NCBI GenBank assembly: GCA_021234155.1
Contig: JAJEKV010000097.1
Location: 622,001-686,000 of the forward strand
Direction of reading: 5' to 3'
Source: Isoetes taiwanensis
Lineage: Eukaryota > Streptophyta > Lycopodiopsida > Isoetales > Isoetaceae
DNA length: 64,000 nt
Positions within the stretch are counted from its first letter, which is position 1, and the number at the start of each line of letters is the position of its first letter. The position numbers and the translations under genes are program-made. The notes under the pieces were generated by a model, which worked only from the letters and a program-made list of their open reading frames with translations, did not search any database and was not told where the DNA came from. This document shows positions 45,701-58,014 of the stretch, in pieces.

Positions 45701-48700
45701 TTCGAACATAAGAGTGGTCTCTTCAGGATAATGCCTTCCATTTGCAAGGTTTATAGCCTTCATCATGACTTCATCTAGTAGCTCCACTCTAGAAACCTAG
45801 TTAAAGAAAAAAATAAGTGAAGTTCCAACATAAAGTTCAATAATTATCAAATAAGGTAACGAAAACAGAGTTTTAGCATGGCCTCCTATCATCATCAAGG
45901 ATGTGGTGTATAAATGCTGTGAAGTTTGGTCTATCATTCGAAACAAAACCAACTCTAGAAATCCCTACACAGTCAATCCATGTTTCCCCACCAATTGAAG
46001 TTGTGAACCATGCCTATACTGCCTTGTCAGTTCACGTAGTTGTATTATCTGTCAGAGTTTCTAAGTTAGAGACTGGACTATAAAGTTTCTAAATGAAGAG
46101 GCAGAGATATGGCACATGGGTGCCTCTCTATCTTTGGGTCTGTTTTAGAGATAAAGCTCGAGGCTAAGCAGAACCATAAACATTGACAAGCAGGGATATT
46201 TCGACTCTGCCGAGAAGTGGGTGGCAGTTTCCATAAACTTTGTGTCATTATTTTCTTTCATATTATTTGTTAAAGGATGCTTTATTTTCTTCTAATTTAG
46301 TGCATTTTCCTAGTAGAATTCCGCAGAGCCAATGTCTTCAAAGTACTTGTCTCTCTTTGTTCTTTCATCCATTTTCCTATACATTTTCGTGCCAATGGTC
46401 CCAAATTTTCCTTTTTCCCTTTTCTTTTTGAGCCAATTGCTAAAGATGGAATTCAAATGACTATCTAATGGACAGACAATCTCAGTAACAGAGAAACTTA
46501 ATGTGGAACAACTTCCAATGGCGCTTTCTAGGATCTTCATTTTGCTGATGATTGAAGTGTCCTAATTCAACACCTTTGTAAGCACGAAGCTAATGAAAAC
46601 AGGAAGACAGCTAGCTATGTCATCTAGAAAGTTGTCTAATGCATATAATGGGAAGCATTTATAAGTGTACAGAAAGGCAGCGAATTAAATTACGTCATCT
46701 AGTGCCTAATGCATATAATGAGGGCATCTATAATTGTATGCTCTGATGCCATGCTAGAAACCAAGAATGGATCAGCTAGTTATCGAACCCAAAACTCCTG
46801 TTTGCAAGACAAGCGCTCTATCACCCATCTCGTCCATACCATCATCGTGGAAGCATTTTTACCCTGTCCAAGAAGGATTTCTAGCTCATCTCACGGATTA
46901 AAATCTTCAAATTGAGTGGATACAGTTGGAATAAAAATTGTCCACTTGATGCACTTAGTCTAGAATTATGGCTTATCTAACTGGCTTGCATCAATGGTAT
47001 ACTTTTCTTTAACTCCATAGGGGAAGATGTTCGTGTAAGTCATGTATGCAAGCAATGGAAAATTAGTAATAACGTGTTTTCAAAAGAACCCAGACTTACT
47101 ACCTGAATGCCTGAATGCATGGTCTCAATAGCCACATTTGCAGCATCCGTTACGGATGGGAAATTGCACATTGCTACCTTAAAACAAACCAAAGGTGATG
47201 TCATGTACATAACCACCCATTTAACCACAGAAACATGGTCAAAAATAAAGGTGAAACAGAACAATCCAGAGAGAAAGAGACGAAAAAAATCATCACTGTT
47301 GTATGCACATACTCTTTCTTAGGTACTTACAATCGATGCTTCGGGTATCTTTTGTAGTCGTAATGTAACTTCAGTAATAACACCTAAGGTTCCTTCGCTT
47401 CCTATCATCAATCTTGTGAGATCATATCTACAATAGTGTGAAGTTTACCAAAGGTTACATAATATATTTCCCAAAGAGCCAAGTTATACTAACTTTCAGA
47501 TAGACAATTAAGAATCTCGGAGGACTAACATAGGATCAACTAGGAACTAAGATCCAAAAAGAATGACATTCCTACACAGAGGGGGAACCATGAGCGTTAC
47601 CAACAGGGTTGTGGTAAGGCATGTTGGAGAAGGTTATAGAGGTTATGGGGCTTCAATCATTTCCACACGTCACCTATAAATATCTATAAATGTAGAGGTT
47701 AAAGGGCTTCAATCATTTCCACATAAATATCTATAAATGTAGAGGTTATAGGCATGAGCCACATGTCTATGCAAAAAAACTTCATGTGGGAATGGACAAT
47801 GGAAATAGAGTTTGACATGCTAATCAACTTGATACTCCTTGAGAAACTAAGGGCAAAGAAGTAGAGCACGTTCAAGTATACAAGTACTTGGGACTCGAAG
47901 TTACGGATAATTACAAGTGGAATGATGTGGTCAACAAGTGTGGTTGGAGGCCCTTTTTGCTATGCAAGCTAAATGCAACAGAATTCACTTGCGAGACTGG
48001 ACTATGAAGTGCCATTTGTTCACAGCTTTAGTAAAACCAGTCACTTTGTATGGGTGCCAAGTGTGCGGACCAGCATTGGGAAGAAAGCAAAAGAAAAATG
48101 TTGAATCTGTACAAAAGCAAAATGCAACACCATATCCTATCATGCTAGCCGAAAGAGGAATGCTAAAAACTGATTGCTACCATGATGGTAAGAAATGGGC
48201 AAACAAATGGGGGATTACCTTGGATGATCGACCCACAAATGCCTTGGCTATCCGTGAGCTGGTTATGGATAAGATGATTAGCAAGCTGTGGGCAAATGCT
48301 CAAGGAAAGATGGACTATTATAAAAAAGACATTAATCCCATGGCCATGTACGCTCCATAACAGTATCTTTTGGATAACTTATCAGTTGCATCCAGACATC
48401 AGATTTGTAGGATGAGGGTTAGCCCCCATCACCTACAAATTGAGCATGGAAGATGGTGCGGAATTCAGCGGTCCGAAAGAACGTGCAAAGTCTGTGGATT
48501 AGGGGAAGTAGAGGATGAGGAATATTTTTCGATTGCATGTCCAGCTTATGAAACCGTTAGAAGACAACATGAGATCAAAGCAGAACACTTAACTAATGTC
48601 TATATGTTTTTACAGATGCCTTTTACAAAATTGGCATCTTTAATTTGAGATTTAAGTAAGAGAGGCTCATTTGAGTCATAACCTAGGCACTTAATGTGTC

Positions 48701-51700
48701 CATATAAGACTTTTTGTAACATGAGATCAAAGCAGAACACTTAACTAATGTCTATATGTTTTTACAGATGCCTTTTACAAAATTGGCATCTTATTTGAGA
48801 TTTAAGTAAGAGAGGCTCATTTGAGTCATAACCTACGCACTTAATGTGTCCATATAAGACTTTTTGTAACTTTTTCTTGTCTCGTAGACCCCAAGATCTT
48901 TATGAGATTGTGACTATACTTATCTAGTTTCTCCGTAATTTTGTATCTTCTTGGTCTCATAGACCCCATAGGTCATTAATCTTTCTTTCTACATTTTGAC
49001 CCTACATTCTATCTCATCAATGTGTATCCACAAAGTACATGCCATGAAGGATGACGATAGTAAGAAATAATGAAAATAAAATTAGAATATGGACAAACCC
49101 GGCAGCACTTTTACGTGCGCGCGATGCTGTCTTCACTAAATCTCCACTTGCCAACACTGCCTGTGGTCAACCCACCGAATAATATTACAAAACTCATCGG
49201 TAGACCAGAGTCATCCAGACGGGAACCAGAGAAATAACAAACTGAAAGGAGGATTTCATAAACATGGGGACAGAGAAAAGGAAGGGGGCTTTTGAAACAA
49301 AGAGCAAGAAGAAGCCAAATGTTGGTACCTTCATAGCAATAACATTGTCCCGCATGGTACCATACCTATGGCCAGAATAACAATTGTGTCAAAATATAAA
49401 TAAGGAACTATCACTAAAGTCATCTTAAGTAGGTCTGATATCATGTTGGAACAAAATCACTAGAAGGAAGAGACAACATGAAACCTACCTATGACACTGT
49501 AGTTATTGAATAAAAATTGTTGGCGTTTTGGTGCACACCGAATGGTCTCTTGAGACGAAAAAGCATGAATAAATTGAATTAAAATGTCGACATTCAGTCA
49601 CACAGATAACTAGCCAATAGCCAAATATGTGAGTACCGCCTCAAAAATCCTCAAGGGTGGGGTTTATTTATCACAGTAGTAATGCTTTCACTATTTGTAA
49701 CATGTACTTATCCCATAGCTTGATTTGGTCTCCGCGGACGTTAAAATATAATTCTATTCTATTCTATTCTATTCTATTAAGAGTTGTGTCAGGTAGAGCA
49801 CCTGATTTGAGGTCCTAGGCCGAGTGTGCCCATTAAGAGGAGCGTCACATAATATACCTAATGGGCATGTTCAGGAACAGTAGCTCACTTGGCTTCCAAG
49901 CAGGAGGCCCAAATTCGATAACCAGCCAGTCCATGCCCAGTTTATAACAGGAAACATGAACGATAAATTTTGGAATAATGGAGACAGGTTATTGCATTAA
50001 TCAGGTCAGCAGAAAGATGTAAGATCAATCCGATTTCTCGACTCTACCTGCTATTTATAGTCAATTACGATCTAGTAAAGATGGGGGCAACTGGAAGGGT
50101 CCAACTAATCTAGTAGAATGTATATCTTGGACTTGAAATCCTCAAGCCAGTTTAAGAATTAAAATTGCTAGAATGAAAAAGCCCTTGATCATTTGAAGGC
50201 CTTAGCTAATCTTAAAAGAAAGCTCAGATTAGTCGGCTCAAGACATAATCACATTATCATAAGGTGTGGCCCACTATACCTATCTCATTGGTTGACTACA
50301 TAAATAAGATACAATATGAGGTCAAAAATCGCAAACAAAAAGGAGGTTATTTTGTTGTACCTATAGACAATATATAAAAATGCCCAGTATCTGCTTTCAT
50401 ACTATCTACCATGAGCATTTACCAAGCGAGTATCTTACATTACAAGAGCATGCTTGAGAACATTATATAATGACTTTAACAGCAAAGGTAAGTGCTTCCC
50501 AGTCTACTTCCCAAGAAAATATCATCCATACCTCACAGCTAACGAACCAGAACATCTAGTAGCACACATGCCTCCTATTGTTGCACCAGGGCCTGAAAAA
50601 TAACTACGTCAACATCCTTATCAGTTGGTAAAATATCATGTTGTATATCAAGGACAGAATGCTTATTCATATCCCTTGAGTTTAATAAAATAGTCTAGAA
50701 CTTCTGAGCATGTGTAGTTGAGAAACAAGAAACAACATATGTAGTTGGGCTTTTTCGTTGTTACCTTACTTTTCATGTTCTTACTCGTCAGTATTGAATT
50801 TCCAACACATTTGCTCCTCTATGGAACATCTTTTCCTAGTTACGCATATGCATAAGCTACATTTTTGCAAGCTTCTCTTTGATATGAAAACAAAAAGACA
50901 TTGTTATAGAGGCTACAACAAAAGGCAATAATGAAGTTGTATGGCAGGAGAATCATGCAACAAATGTCAAAGATCCTTGGTGATCTCTACCAATGCCATT
51001 GCTTGCAATGTGATTTTCCCCTGACAAACAGGTCATATGTCACATGGCTTGACTTCCACCTGTCATCTCCTAACAGGGATTTTCCAATTATTTGAGGCAG
51101 TGGTCTCTTTTATTCTTCGGTCAAACACTTGTGCAGTGCAGGAATATTAAAGAGCCAACAACCTACTATATAAGTGATTTCAGAAGGAAGGGTTTAGTAT
51201 CATCAGCAGACAATATACTCTCCACTGCGTAATCATACTCTTTCACTATCCATTGTGAACATTGATAGATTCTTTCTTCCTCTTTCAGAATTTCAGACAT
51301 TAAATGTACGAACAAATATGTAAGATGCATTGAAGTTAAACGTCCTAAACTTCCTTACCAGGATCTAGCGGGAAAAAAAGACCATGCGGTTTGAGAATCT
51401 CGTTTAACTCCATCCATCCAATGCCAGGTTCTACAACAACATCCATGTCTTCGACATGCAGCTCTTTCACTCTCTGCAGCATGGTTCAGTACACAGAATC
51501 AGAGCAAACCCCATGAGGCAACACTAAATCAAAATTATCCAACTGCATTATAATATGAAGCATTCCTGTCAATCGTTCACAGTGGACTTCACTATTCTAC
51601 TTCCTCAAAAATGAGGGAGCGTTCTCAAATAAAAGATATCTGCATCCAGAAGATCCAAAGCAAGCAGACATAACTTCATTTTCTCCATTAAGGAAGATCC

Positions 51701-54700
51701 ATGACAGGGAAACGATGTGATTGAGGGCTCATTGAAGTAAAGGAAGTCTCCTGATCTCTAGGAGTAACATTAGCGTCTTCCAAAAATAAAACAATCAGCA
51801 CACACAAACACATGCCATCGTTCAAGAAGAGGAGAGCTGTTAGAAAACAAAAGGTGCTGCCAAATGCCAGCTCAGTGTTTATATTAAAGCGGCCACAATG
51901 AAAGGAATATCTCCAAGAGTTTCTTCTTCACTATATTTTGGATGACCACAATGATCAGGAAAGAGATGAAACCAACAGCGATGTCAAGAGGCTGGTCTCG
52001 GGCCTCAGGTGACTAAGCTAAGAGCAAGAATAACAAAATTGAGCTAGCTTCTTGGAACCAAAGCTTTATCACAAATGGTAGGCACATTCTATCTGACCCA
52101 GTGTCCTGCTTTTGCAACAGACTAAGTGTTGACATCCTCCAAAAGCAATCCACTGAATTCCCTCTTTCATGAGGTATTATGATCAGAAATGTGTGGCCCT
52201 GTTCATTCATGAACTCTCTGAAAAATGACGGAGCATAAAGAAAAGGAGAGCATGAGTCCTGTAGTTCCCAGACAAGCAAAAGTAACCTCATTCTTCACAA
52301 GAAGAATGAGCTGGAGCAAGAAGATAGTGTGAATGAAGACCCACAAAAGAAAAGGAAATGTCATGATCCCAAGGGAGTGACAATAGCAGTTCCAAAAGAG
52401 TATAACACTCAGTAACACAAAAGCACAAGCAGTCATTTCATAAGAAGGGGCACACCAGGAAGGGGCCAAAAATTGACGTCAAAATCTATCTTAGAGTGAC
52501 TAAATACTCCAGCATTCCTGGAGTTAATAAAATGCTGTATTTATCTTATCCCGGGTCTTTAGTATATAGACATTATAAATACTTTCTTTCTTTCTTGCAA
52601 CAACTTTATGCATTATCCAAACCTTACAGCAACTAATGACATATTACGACCAGAAATGCATATCCTCATTTAGTGATGAGCTCGCTCAGAAAAGAAGGAG
52701 CATCCTCAAAAACGGAAACATCAGCCATAGTAGCCCGCAAAAAACAGAAAACTTCGTGATTTTAAAGGAGTGACACGAGTGACATCTAAATAAGATGGGC
52801 AGCAAAACAGAAGCATAGGAATTCCTTTCAGAAGAAGAAGAATAAAAGATAATATAGAATTCAAAAAGAGCCAAATGCTGATTTCAGATCATCCCTTGGA
52901 GCAGCCAGGATGGTGATTGGATCATCTTCCTAGGAATCTTTTATTGATTTTTGATTAGTGTTTTTGGTGCCTTGGAGGCTTTCACCCTCTTTGCAGATTC
53001 TCAATTCTGTATATTCCTGGTCTATGGGTCTTCCATAGACATCAATAAATCTTCCTTTCTTTCCTTCTTTCTTTCTTTGAGCAATTTGCTGATGCTAATC
53101 TCTAAAAGAGCGGTTGTCTAAGATGCCGACACTTGGATATCCTGAGTGGCTTACAGATTTTGTGGCTAGAATTGCCTCTAGAATTTAGCTTATACAAAAG
53201 GTTCAGCATATCTTCCTGGCCAAAACAAAATAGTCATCAGCATTCTGCCCCTAGCTTAATCTGTTAAGCTAGATAAAAGTGGAGCATTAGTGCCAATAAA
53301 GGGCATACGGAACCAATGATAGAATCATCCCTTCAAATAGTATTTTTCCTGTGCTATGCACGTTCCATAAGCAATCAAGATCTTACCTTCATCAAGTTCA
53401 TATCAATGGATACGCCACCATAAGGCGCCAAGATGTGGCCTTCCAAAGAGGTAGCTCCTCCATACGGCACAATTGGTACCTGCACTTCAATGTTATTTCA
53501 GAGAGTTGACTGCTACAAACCAAACGGAAGACATTGTACTGATGACAAAATAATAGTATCAGCAATATTTTAATTAATTCAATCGTGTGAAGTTAATCTG
53601 TCGAATACAATATTGCATTATTACCTTCTATTGAAAGCCTTACGTTTCTAAAATGAATTGGTAATGAATTGCAAAACTACGTACAATCAAGAATCAGGAT
53701 ACAAATTAAAGACCAACCTTGTATTTCTGACACAGCTTGACGACTTGCTGAACCTCCTCCTCAGACCTTACACCAGAAATATCACCATAATACCTCAGTA
53801 GAGATGGAACTTAAACATGTGGCATATGATTTGGCAAATGAAATATTATGTTGGAGAATTTGATGGTAAAGTTCATGGAGCCATAGATCATGCAAACATC
53901 AAATGCCACATGGTTAGCAAATGGGATATTCTATTGGGCATTTTGAGGTCCATGGAATCAAAGGTCTTGTGCGAAGGTGAGGATGAACATAGTGCATGCA
54001 AATAAGATCACAGCATCAGCACTTACTTAGGATATACTACAACACCTGGTGCGTGTTTTACAATGTGATAAGTGTTCCAAGGTTTCCCATGACTATATCT
54101 CTCATCGAGATCCAATACGACCCTGTCAATCTAATTACATGCAATTACAATTCATCAGATAGTCCAAAGGTTGAATGCGTAAGAGTTTCCATTCGCTAGA
54201 TATAAGTTCTTAAAGAGTTTGCAGTGAATCAGCCACTAAGAGAAAGGAAAGAAGTGTACCGAACAAGCGTCTTGTAATTCAACAATGAATGACTCTTCAA
54301 GCTCCGTTGGATGTGTTTCCATAGAGTATTTAGTTGCACTACGATGTCCAAATACAAAATGCATTAGACATAAAGCTAGTACGTCATTGTTTGCATGATG
54401 AGAGCTAATGTCATTAAAATACGCCGGTAAGAAATTCAGCCAATAACGATCGTTGATTAAAAGACAGAATGGTAGTTTAAGATTTGAAGTTTTCTTCAGG
54501 TGCTTCCTAATACACAGTCCTAATTACTGTCTCACCTAGCAGTTTCTTCTGCTTCAGAGAGCAAAAGCATTCCTGACTGCGACAGCATCAAAGCAATAGC
54601 TGCTGTTGCAGGGCCATAATAACTCCGGCCTGAATGCTTAGACTGATGGAAGTTCTGCATATATAGAATTGGAGGAGCTGTGTTGTTGAGTGGAGGTTTA

Positions 54701-54759
54701 CGTAATCTGCAGAAGGAGGACTGAAGCAGGCGACAACGCTGCAGGCGAGCAAGCGCCAT
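42735..54759 (-). CDS. D-LDH: D-lactate dehydrogenase (cytochrome), mitochondrial, 18 exons
   Basis: Exons from 5' to 3': 54759-54536, 54338-54260, 54130-54027, 53766-53718, 53479-53387, 51473-51359, 50592-50532, 49365-49329, 49160-49099, 47427-47331, 47177-47103, 45796-45688, 45422-45313, 45190-45128, 43802-43723, 43589-43459, 43269-43226, 42854-42735. All borders are GT/AG, frame intact, 1653 nt, 550 residues (plant homologues are about that long). The first exon is Arg/Leu/Ser-rich without acids for about 60 residues, a mitochondrial presequence. FAD-binding motifs: [63 protein letters not shown]-terminal oxidase part: [34 protein letters not shown]. The enzyme oxidises D-lactate to pyruvate, passing electrons to cytochrome c, and so completes methylglyoxal detoxification. 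For exon 3 the nearer AG (54122) breaks the frame; the AG eight bases upstream keeps it. Introns reach 2-3 kb and hold LINE and tRNA-like insertions. Confidence 0.93.
44332..44947. repeat. 309-bp tandem duplication in a D-LDH intron
   Basis: 44332-44640 and 44641-44947 are nearly identical over their whole length ('gccatgttgagcaagcttatgtcttaatt..' to 'catcgtaggattcctctccga'). Lies between exons 14 and 15. High identity means a recent duplication. Confidence 0.9.
45552..45620 (+). repeat. tRNA-like SINE head in an intron
   Basis: TGACTGACGGTAGAGAACTTGG and AGGTTTAATACC are spaced like boxes A and B; the following 'gcagtccatcttagttcctaacatggtaaaagagcc' resembles the sequence after other tRNA-like pieces here. 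Confidence 0.45.
46740..46840 (-). repeat. tRNA-like SINE head in an intron
   Basis: On the minus strand TGGGTGATAGAGCGCTTGTCTTGC and TTGGGTTCGATAACT are good boxes A and B (tRNA-Ala/Val-like anticodon region), followed by 'agctgatccattcttggtttctagcatggcatcagagc'. Confidence 0.6.
47870..48995 (+). mobile_element. 5'-truncated LINE in a D-LDH intron
   Basis: Frames 47938-48360 ([20 protein letters not shown], then [11 protein letters not shown]) and 48370-48648 ([20 protein letters not shown] with C-x2-C..C) are the C-terminal end of a plant LINE protein, related to the element at 24.1-28.1 kb. A ~152-bp direct duplication (48562-48713 and 48719-48865) and a 3' tail 'ttggtctcatagaccccataggtcattaatctttctttct' follow. 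Opposite in strand to D-LDH. Confidence 0.85.
49520..49782 (+). repeat. LINE/SINE 3' end with (attct)n tail
   Basis: 'ttggtctccgcggacgttaaaatata' (49724-49749) matches the 3' tail of the LINE at 24105-24140 with one change, then (attct)n to about 49779. Mostly unassigned upstream. Confidence 0.65.
49865..49935 (+). repeat. tRNA-Gly-like SINE head in an intron
   Basis: 'agtagctcacttggcttccaagcaggaggcccaaattcgataacc' keeps an anticodon stem-loop with TCC and a box B-like AAATTCGATAACC. The D arm is incomplete. Another tRNA-like box A ('caggtagagcacctgatttgaggtc') lies just before at 49799-49823. Confidence 0.45.
52925..53085 (+). repeat. LINE/SINE 3' tail with (ctttc)n
   Basis: 'cctggtctatgggtcttccatagacatcaataaatcttcc' with a small stem, then a CTTTC-rich run. 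Same design as the tails at 24105, 48950 and 49724. In the intron between exons 5 and 6. Confidence 0.55.
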
Positions 54760-55171
54760 GCTCGGACGCTGAGTGTTTTTGATTTCCTTTCTGATATGAT
54801 ATAGAGAATAGAAATGTCAAAAGGACAAAGGGATATGCCACGTGAAACCGGCGGATGTTTTTCGCACTTTGAAAATTGCTCCTTTCTCTTAATTTCAGAA
54901 AACCCCCTTAATAACTATATTTATTTCACGTGATCTCACTTGTAGAGTGTTGCTGACACTTTTATCATGGATTCATGGAAAAATATTGGGGTTGTCCGTC
55001 TACGAAGTTTGGCGATTGCTTAATTTTTGGACAAATCCATTGGGTTTCCTCTTAGACGAAATGTACAGGCAATATTGCGAAATATCTTTCTGTATTTTAA
55101 AAAGATATCAAATACACGTGAACAAATAAAAAATTTGTTATTTATCGTGATAAACAATTGGCTGTGCCTTA
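54760..55171. promoter_or_regulatory. intergenic: RPN13 3' end and D-LDH promoter region
   Basis: About 410 bases between the RPN13 stop and the D-LDH start, both on the minus strand. AT-rich, no clear TATA box in the expected place. The RPN13 terminator and the D-LDH promoter must share this space. Confidence 0.5.
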
Positions 55172-57222
55172 TTACTGAGTTTCATCCATTCCATCCCTAT
55201 TATCCTTTTTATTATGACCACCTGCACTTCCGCTTTCATTTGCAGGTTTACTGTCAGCTTTAACGACAGCATTCTCCTGCTTTTCGACCACTTGATCTTC
55301 AATAGCCTCCAGAAACGATGCCACAGTAAAGTCACCTGCAATTGGATAGGAAGAAAAAGGTTGCTAATAGATGAACACCAAGGATTAACATGACATGGAC
55401 CAATAACTGGATCTGTTTGATGTTGACACCTACATTTGCTAGGATCGATCCCAAATTGTGACAAGTCAATCTGGCCGCTACGAAGTACCTGCATCAATCC
55501 TAAAGATGTAGAGCCAGGAAGAATTTTCTATAATGCACCAAGTGGAAAATCTGTTACATGTGTAAATGCCTCAAGCTGTTGATGAAATTGGGGGCTCTGC
55601 ATTAGCTCGGCAATGGCACCTGGAGTCCAACGGCCCTGTGAAAATCCTATATTTCAGACATTGAAACCCTCTACCAAAGGTACCCTCAAATAAGTACAAT
55701 GCCTCAAACCTCAGGAAGAAAAGGGCCAAGTCTCTCTTCAAGATGACAGTTCTCTAACAAAGGAAGGACAATATCAGGCTTCAAAATCTCAGAAAAACTT
55801 GGCCCTGTCACAATACCAATGTCAATCAGAGTAAAATTTTCAATTCAAACAGAAAAACGCATGCAAAATACCTGTATCCCGCATTAAAGCATGAGAAAGT
55901 TCTGCATGAAAAGTGGAACTGATGAGCCGTACACAACTACTAAAATAAAATTGATTTCACTACCTGTGGCACCATATGTTTGCCCTATGTTGGTTAAAAT
56001 CCTTTGCAAATCCGAGAGCTGTACTGCCTGCGTTCCACCAACAGTAGCCGCTGCTGAACCTTCCATTGATGTTCCAGGATATGTATCTCTAATCATTATT
56101 TTACAAAGTAAACTATCTTTCTTAACATTTTGCGGACCTCATCGATGCCCTCTGTAAACCCTTGTTATATCATTGATTATTACCTTGAAGTTTGATCCGT
56201 CTGCAATATGGAGTCAGGGTTTAATTCTTCCTCTTCATCATCTGCATTTAAAGCAAAGATGTACACAGAAATAAATAGGCAAACAACTAATAACATCATA
56301 TACAAAAAATACCTGGAGGGCAATTCATGATGAGATTAACAGAGTTGCATAGCTGATCATCCCCATCAGCTCTTGGTTCCTGCAACATAAGACATACTTC
56401 AAGAAACATGCTTCTATAAAAGAAAACTACATCTCCTTTTCATTCTCCATAACTCGCCTGCATCCAGAAGAAATATTTGCGGTCATCATGTTTAAACTTT
56501 AAAATGTACACCCGGCCAGATGATTGCTGAACCTGCATTCCAAGAAAAGTTTTACAATGCAGTAATTATAAGTCGTGACCAATAACAGGCAACTGTCTTA
56601 TCACGTAGCATACCTTTTCAAAAACTGCTTCGTCCGGGAACACAATTTGGTCCTGTACAGCTAGGTTAAGTAATCACAAAGTTTCAACTAGAGAATCATT
56701 ACATCAATGTTATGGAGTTATCATTATTTCTTGGATACGTCCTCCACCAAATCTGTAGTTCGGTCTAGCCATTGGAAGTGTATCAAACCTTCATCGCCCT
56801 GCATAATGGCCTACGGTAAACTTAAACGCATATCATAAAAGGACTCGTTCTTGGACTGCTCCATATCATAGTTTCAGACATTTTGTTATAAAGCAAGACG
56901 CAACATAAACTAGGCTTCCATAATGCAAGGTTCTCTTCACTATTTTCCACAAACGAAATGCAGTCAGCGAGCTGAATTTTTCAACTAAAATGAATGCCAG
57001 CCACAAGCAAACAAAAACTGTTACCCGTAGGATTCGAACAAGCCCTTTTCGAGTATCAGCCTGGACCTGGGCTCCTTGAAAAATCATCTTGCCCGCTCGG
57101 AAAATCAACAAAACTTCCTGCAATTTAAAGAATGAGCAAAAACTAACAATAGGAAAACGACCAAAGAAAAACAATGATGAACCAACCTGACCAGGAGCAT
57201 CGAAGGGAAGTGGCGAATCCAT
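55172..57222 (-). CDS. RPN13: 26S proteasome ubiquitin receptor RPN13 (ADRM1), 12 exons
   Basis: Exons 5' to 3': 57222-57187, 57117-57025, 56798-56739, 56652-56614, 56532-56458, 56379-56313, 56241-56184, 56088-55964, 55804-55710, 55635-55558, 55488-55434, 55335-55172. Joined length 945 nt, 314 residues, frame intact. N-terminal Pru domain (about residues 13-110): [71 protein letters not shown]; it binds RPN2 and ubiquitin. Acidic linker, then the C-terminal DEUBAD domain ([70 protein letters not shown]), which in homologues activates the deubiquitinase UCH37. Ends in a charged tail. The intron after exon 5 starts GCGAGT instead of GT; the exon joins cleanly to GAACCAAG only there. Confidence 0.94.
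56380..56457 (-). other. GC-AG intron of RPN13
   Basis: Exon 5 ends ATGCAG and the intron begins GCGAGTTATGG and ends TTGCAG. No GT donor gives the conserved [12 protein letters not shown] junction. Confidence 0.75.
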
Positions 57223-57379
57223 AGCGGCAATCCTGCAAAGAAAGAGATGAGAGAACTGTACAGAGGACTATAGTCTAGGGTTTTTGGTAAAACCCAATTA
57301 GTCCAATTTTGACGTAAGCATTATTTGAATTGAAAATGATAATGTTTGCCCGATCACAAATCGTATCTTTATAACCTAA
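57223..57379 (-). promoter_or_regulatory. RPN13 upstream region
   Basis: Only about 157 bases separate the RPN13 start codon from a Harbinger-type terminus at 57380. No TATA box seen. The transposon may therefore sit in or next to the promoter. Confidence 0.45.
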
Positions 57380-58014
57380 GGGTACCTTCGCACTCGCGTT
57401 AAGTTAGGAATAAGTTAATTTTTTTTAACTGCCAGTTAAACTTATAAGAGACTGTTATGTTCGCACCAAGACTAAGTTAAGTTTCCGTTAAGACTTTAAC
57501 ATAACGGAAACTAGTTAAATCCTTTCAGACTAGAGCAAGTTAGGTTATTTTTTTTTAACTTAACAATAAAATAAAAATGTGTTCGCACCTGCCTTAGTTA
57601 AGTTAGTGCTAACTTAATGTTAACGGCAATCTCTTCGCATACGTGCCTATTAAGTTAGAGTCTAACTTAATGCTAACGGCAATGGCTTCGCACATTCATC
57701 CATTAGGTTATTTTTTTTTTAACTTAATGCTAACGGCAATGCCTTCGCACATGCCTCCGTTAAGATTTATTTTTGTTTTCTATTAAGTGTTTCAAACAAT
57801 TGTCCTCTTCTTATGCCATTAACAAATTAACATACGAACTCATAACCATCATGATATCATGCACTTGTTGATCATATTCCATCGCATTAAAACACTACAT
57901 AATCAACTTGTTATTCAAAGCTTATCATTGAATTCAAAGCCTACCATTGTTATTCAAAAACTTGTTATTCTAGTCAATTTTGTTATTCAAAGCTTATCAA
58001 AGAAGAGACAATTA

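Noticed and set aside
54027-54260. Apparent frameshift between D-LDH exons 2 and 3
   Set aside because: Using the AG at 54123-54124 leaves the frame off by one, but the AG eight bases upstream (exon start 54130) keeps the frame and total length divisible by three, so the gene is intact.
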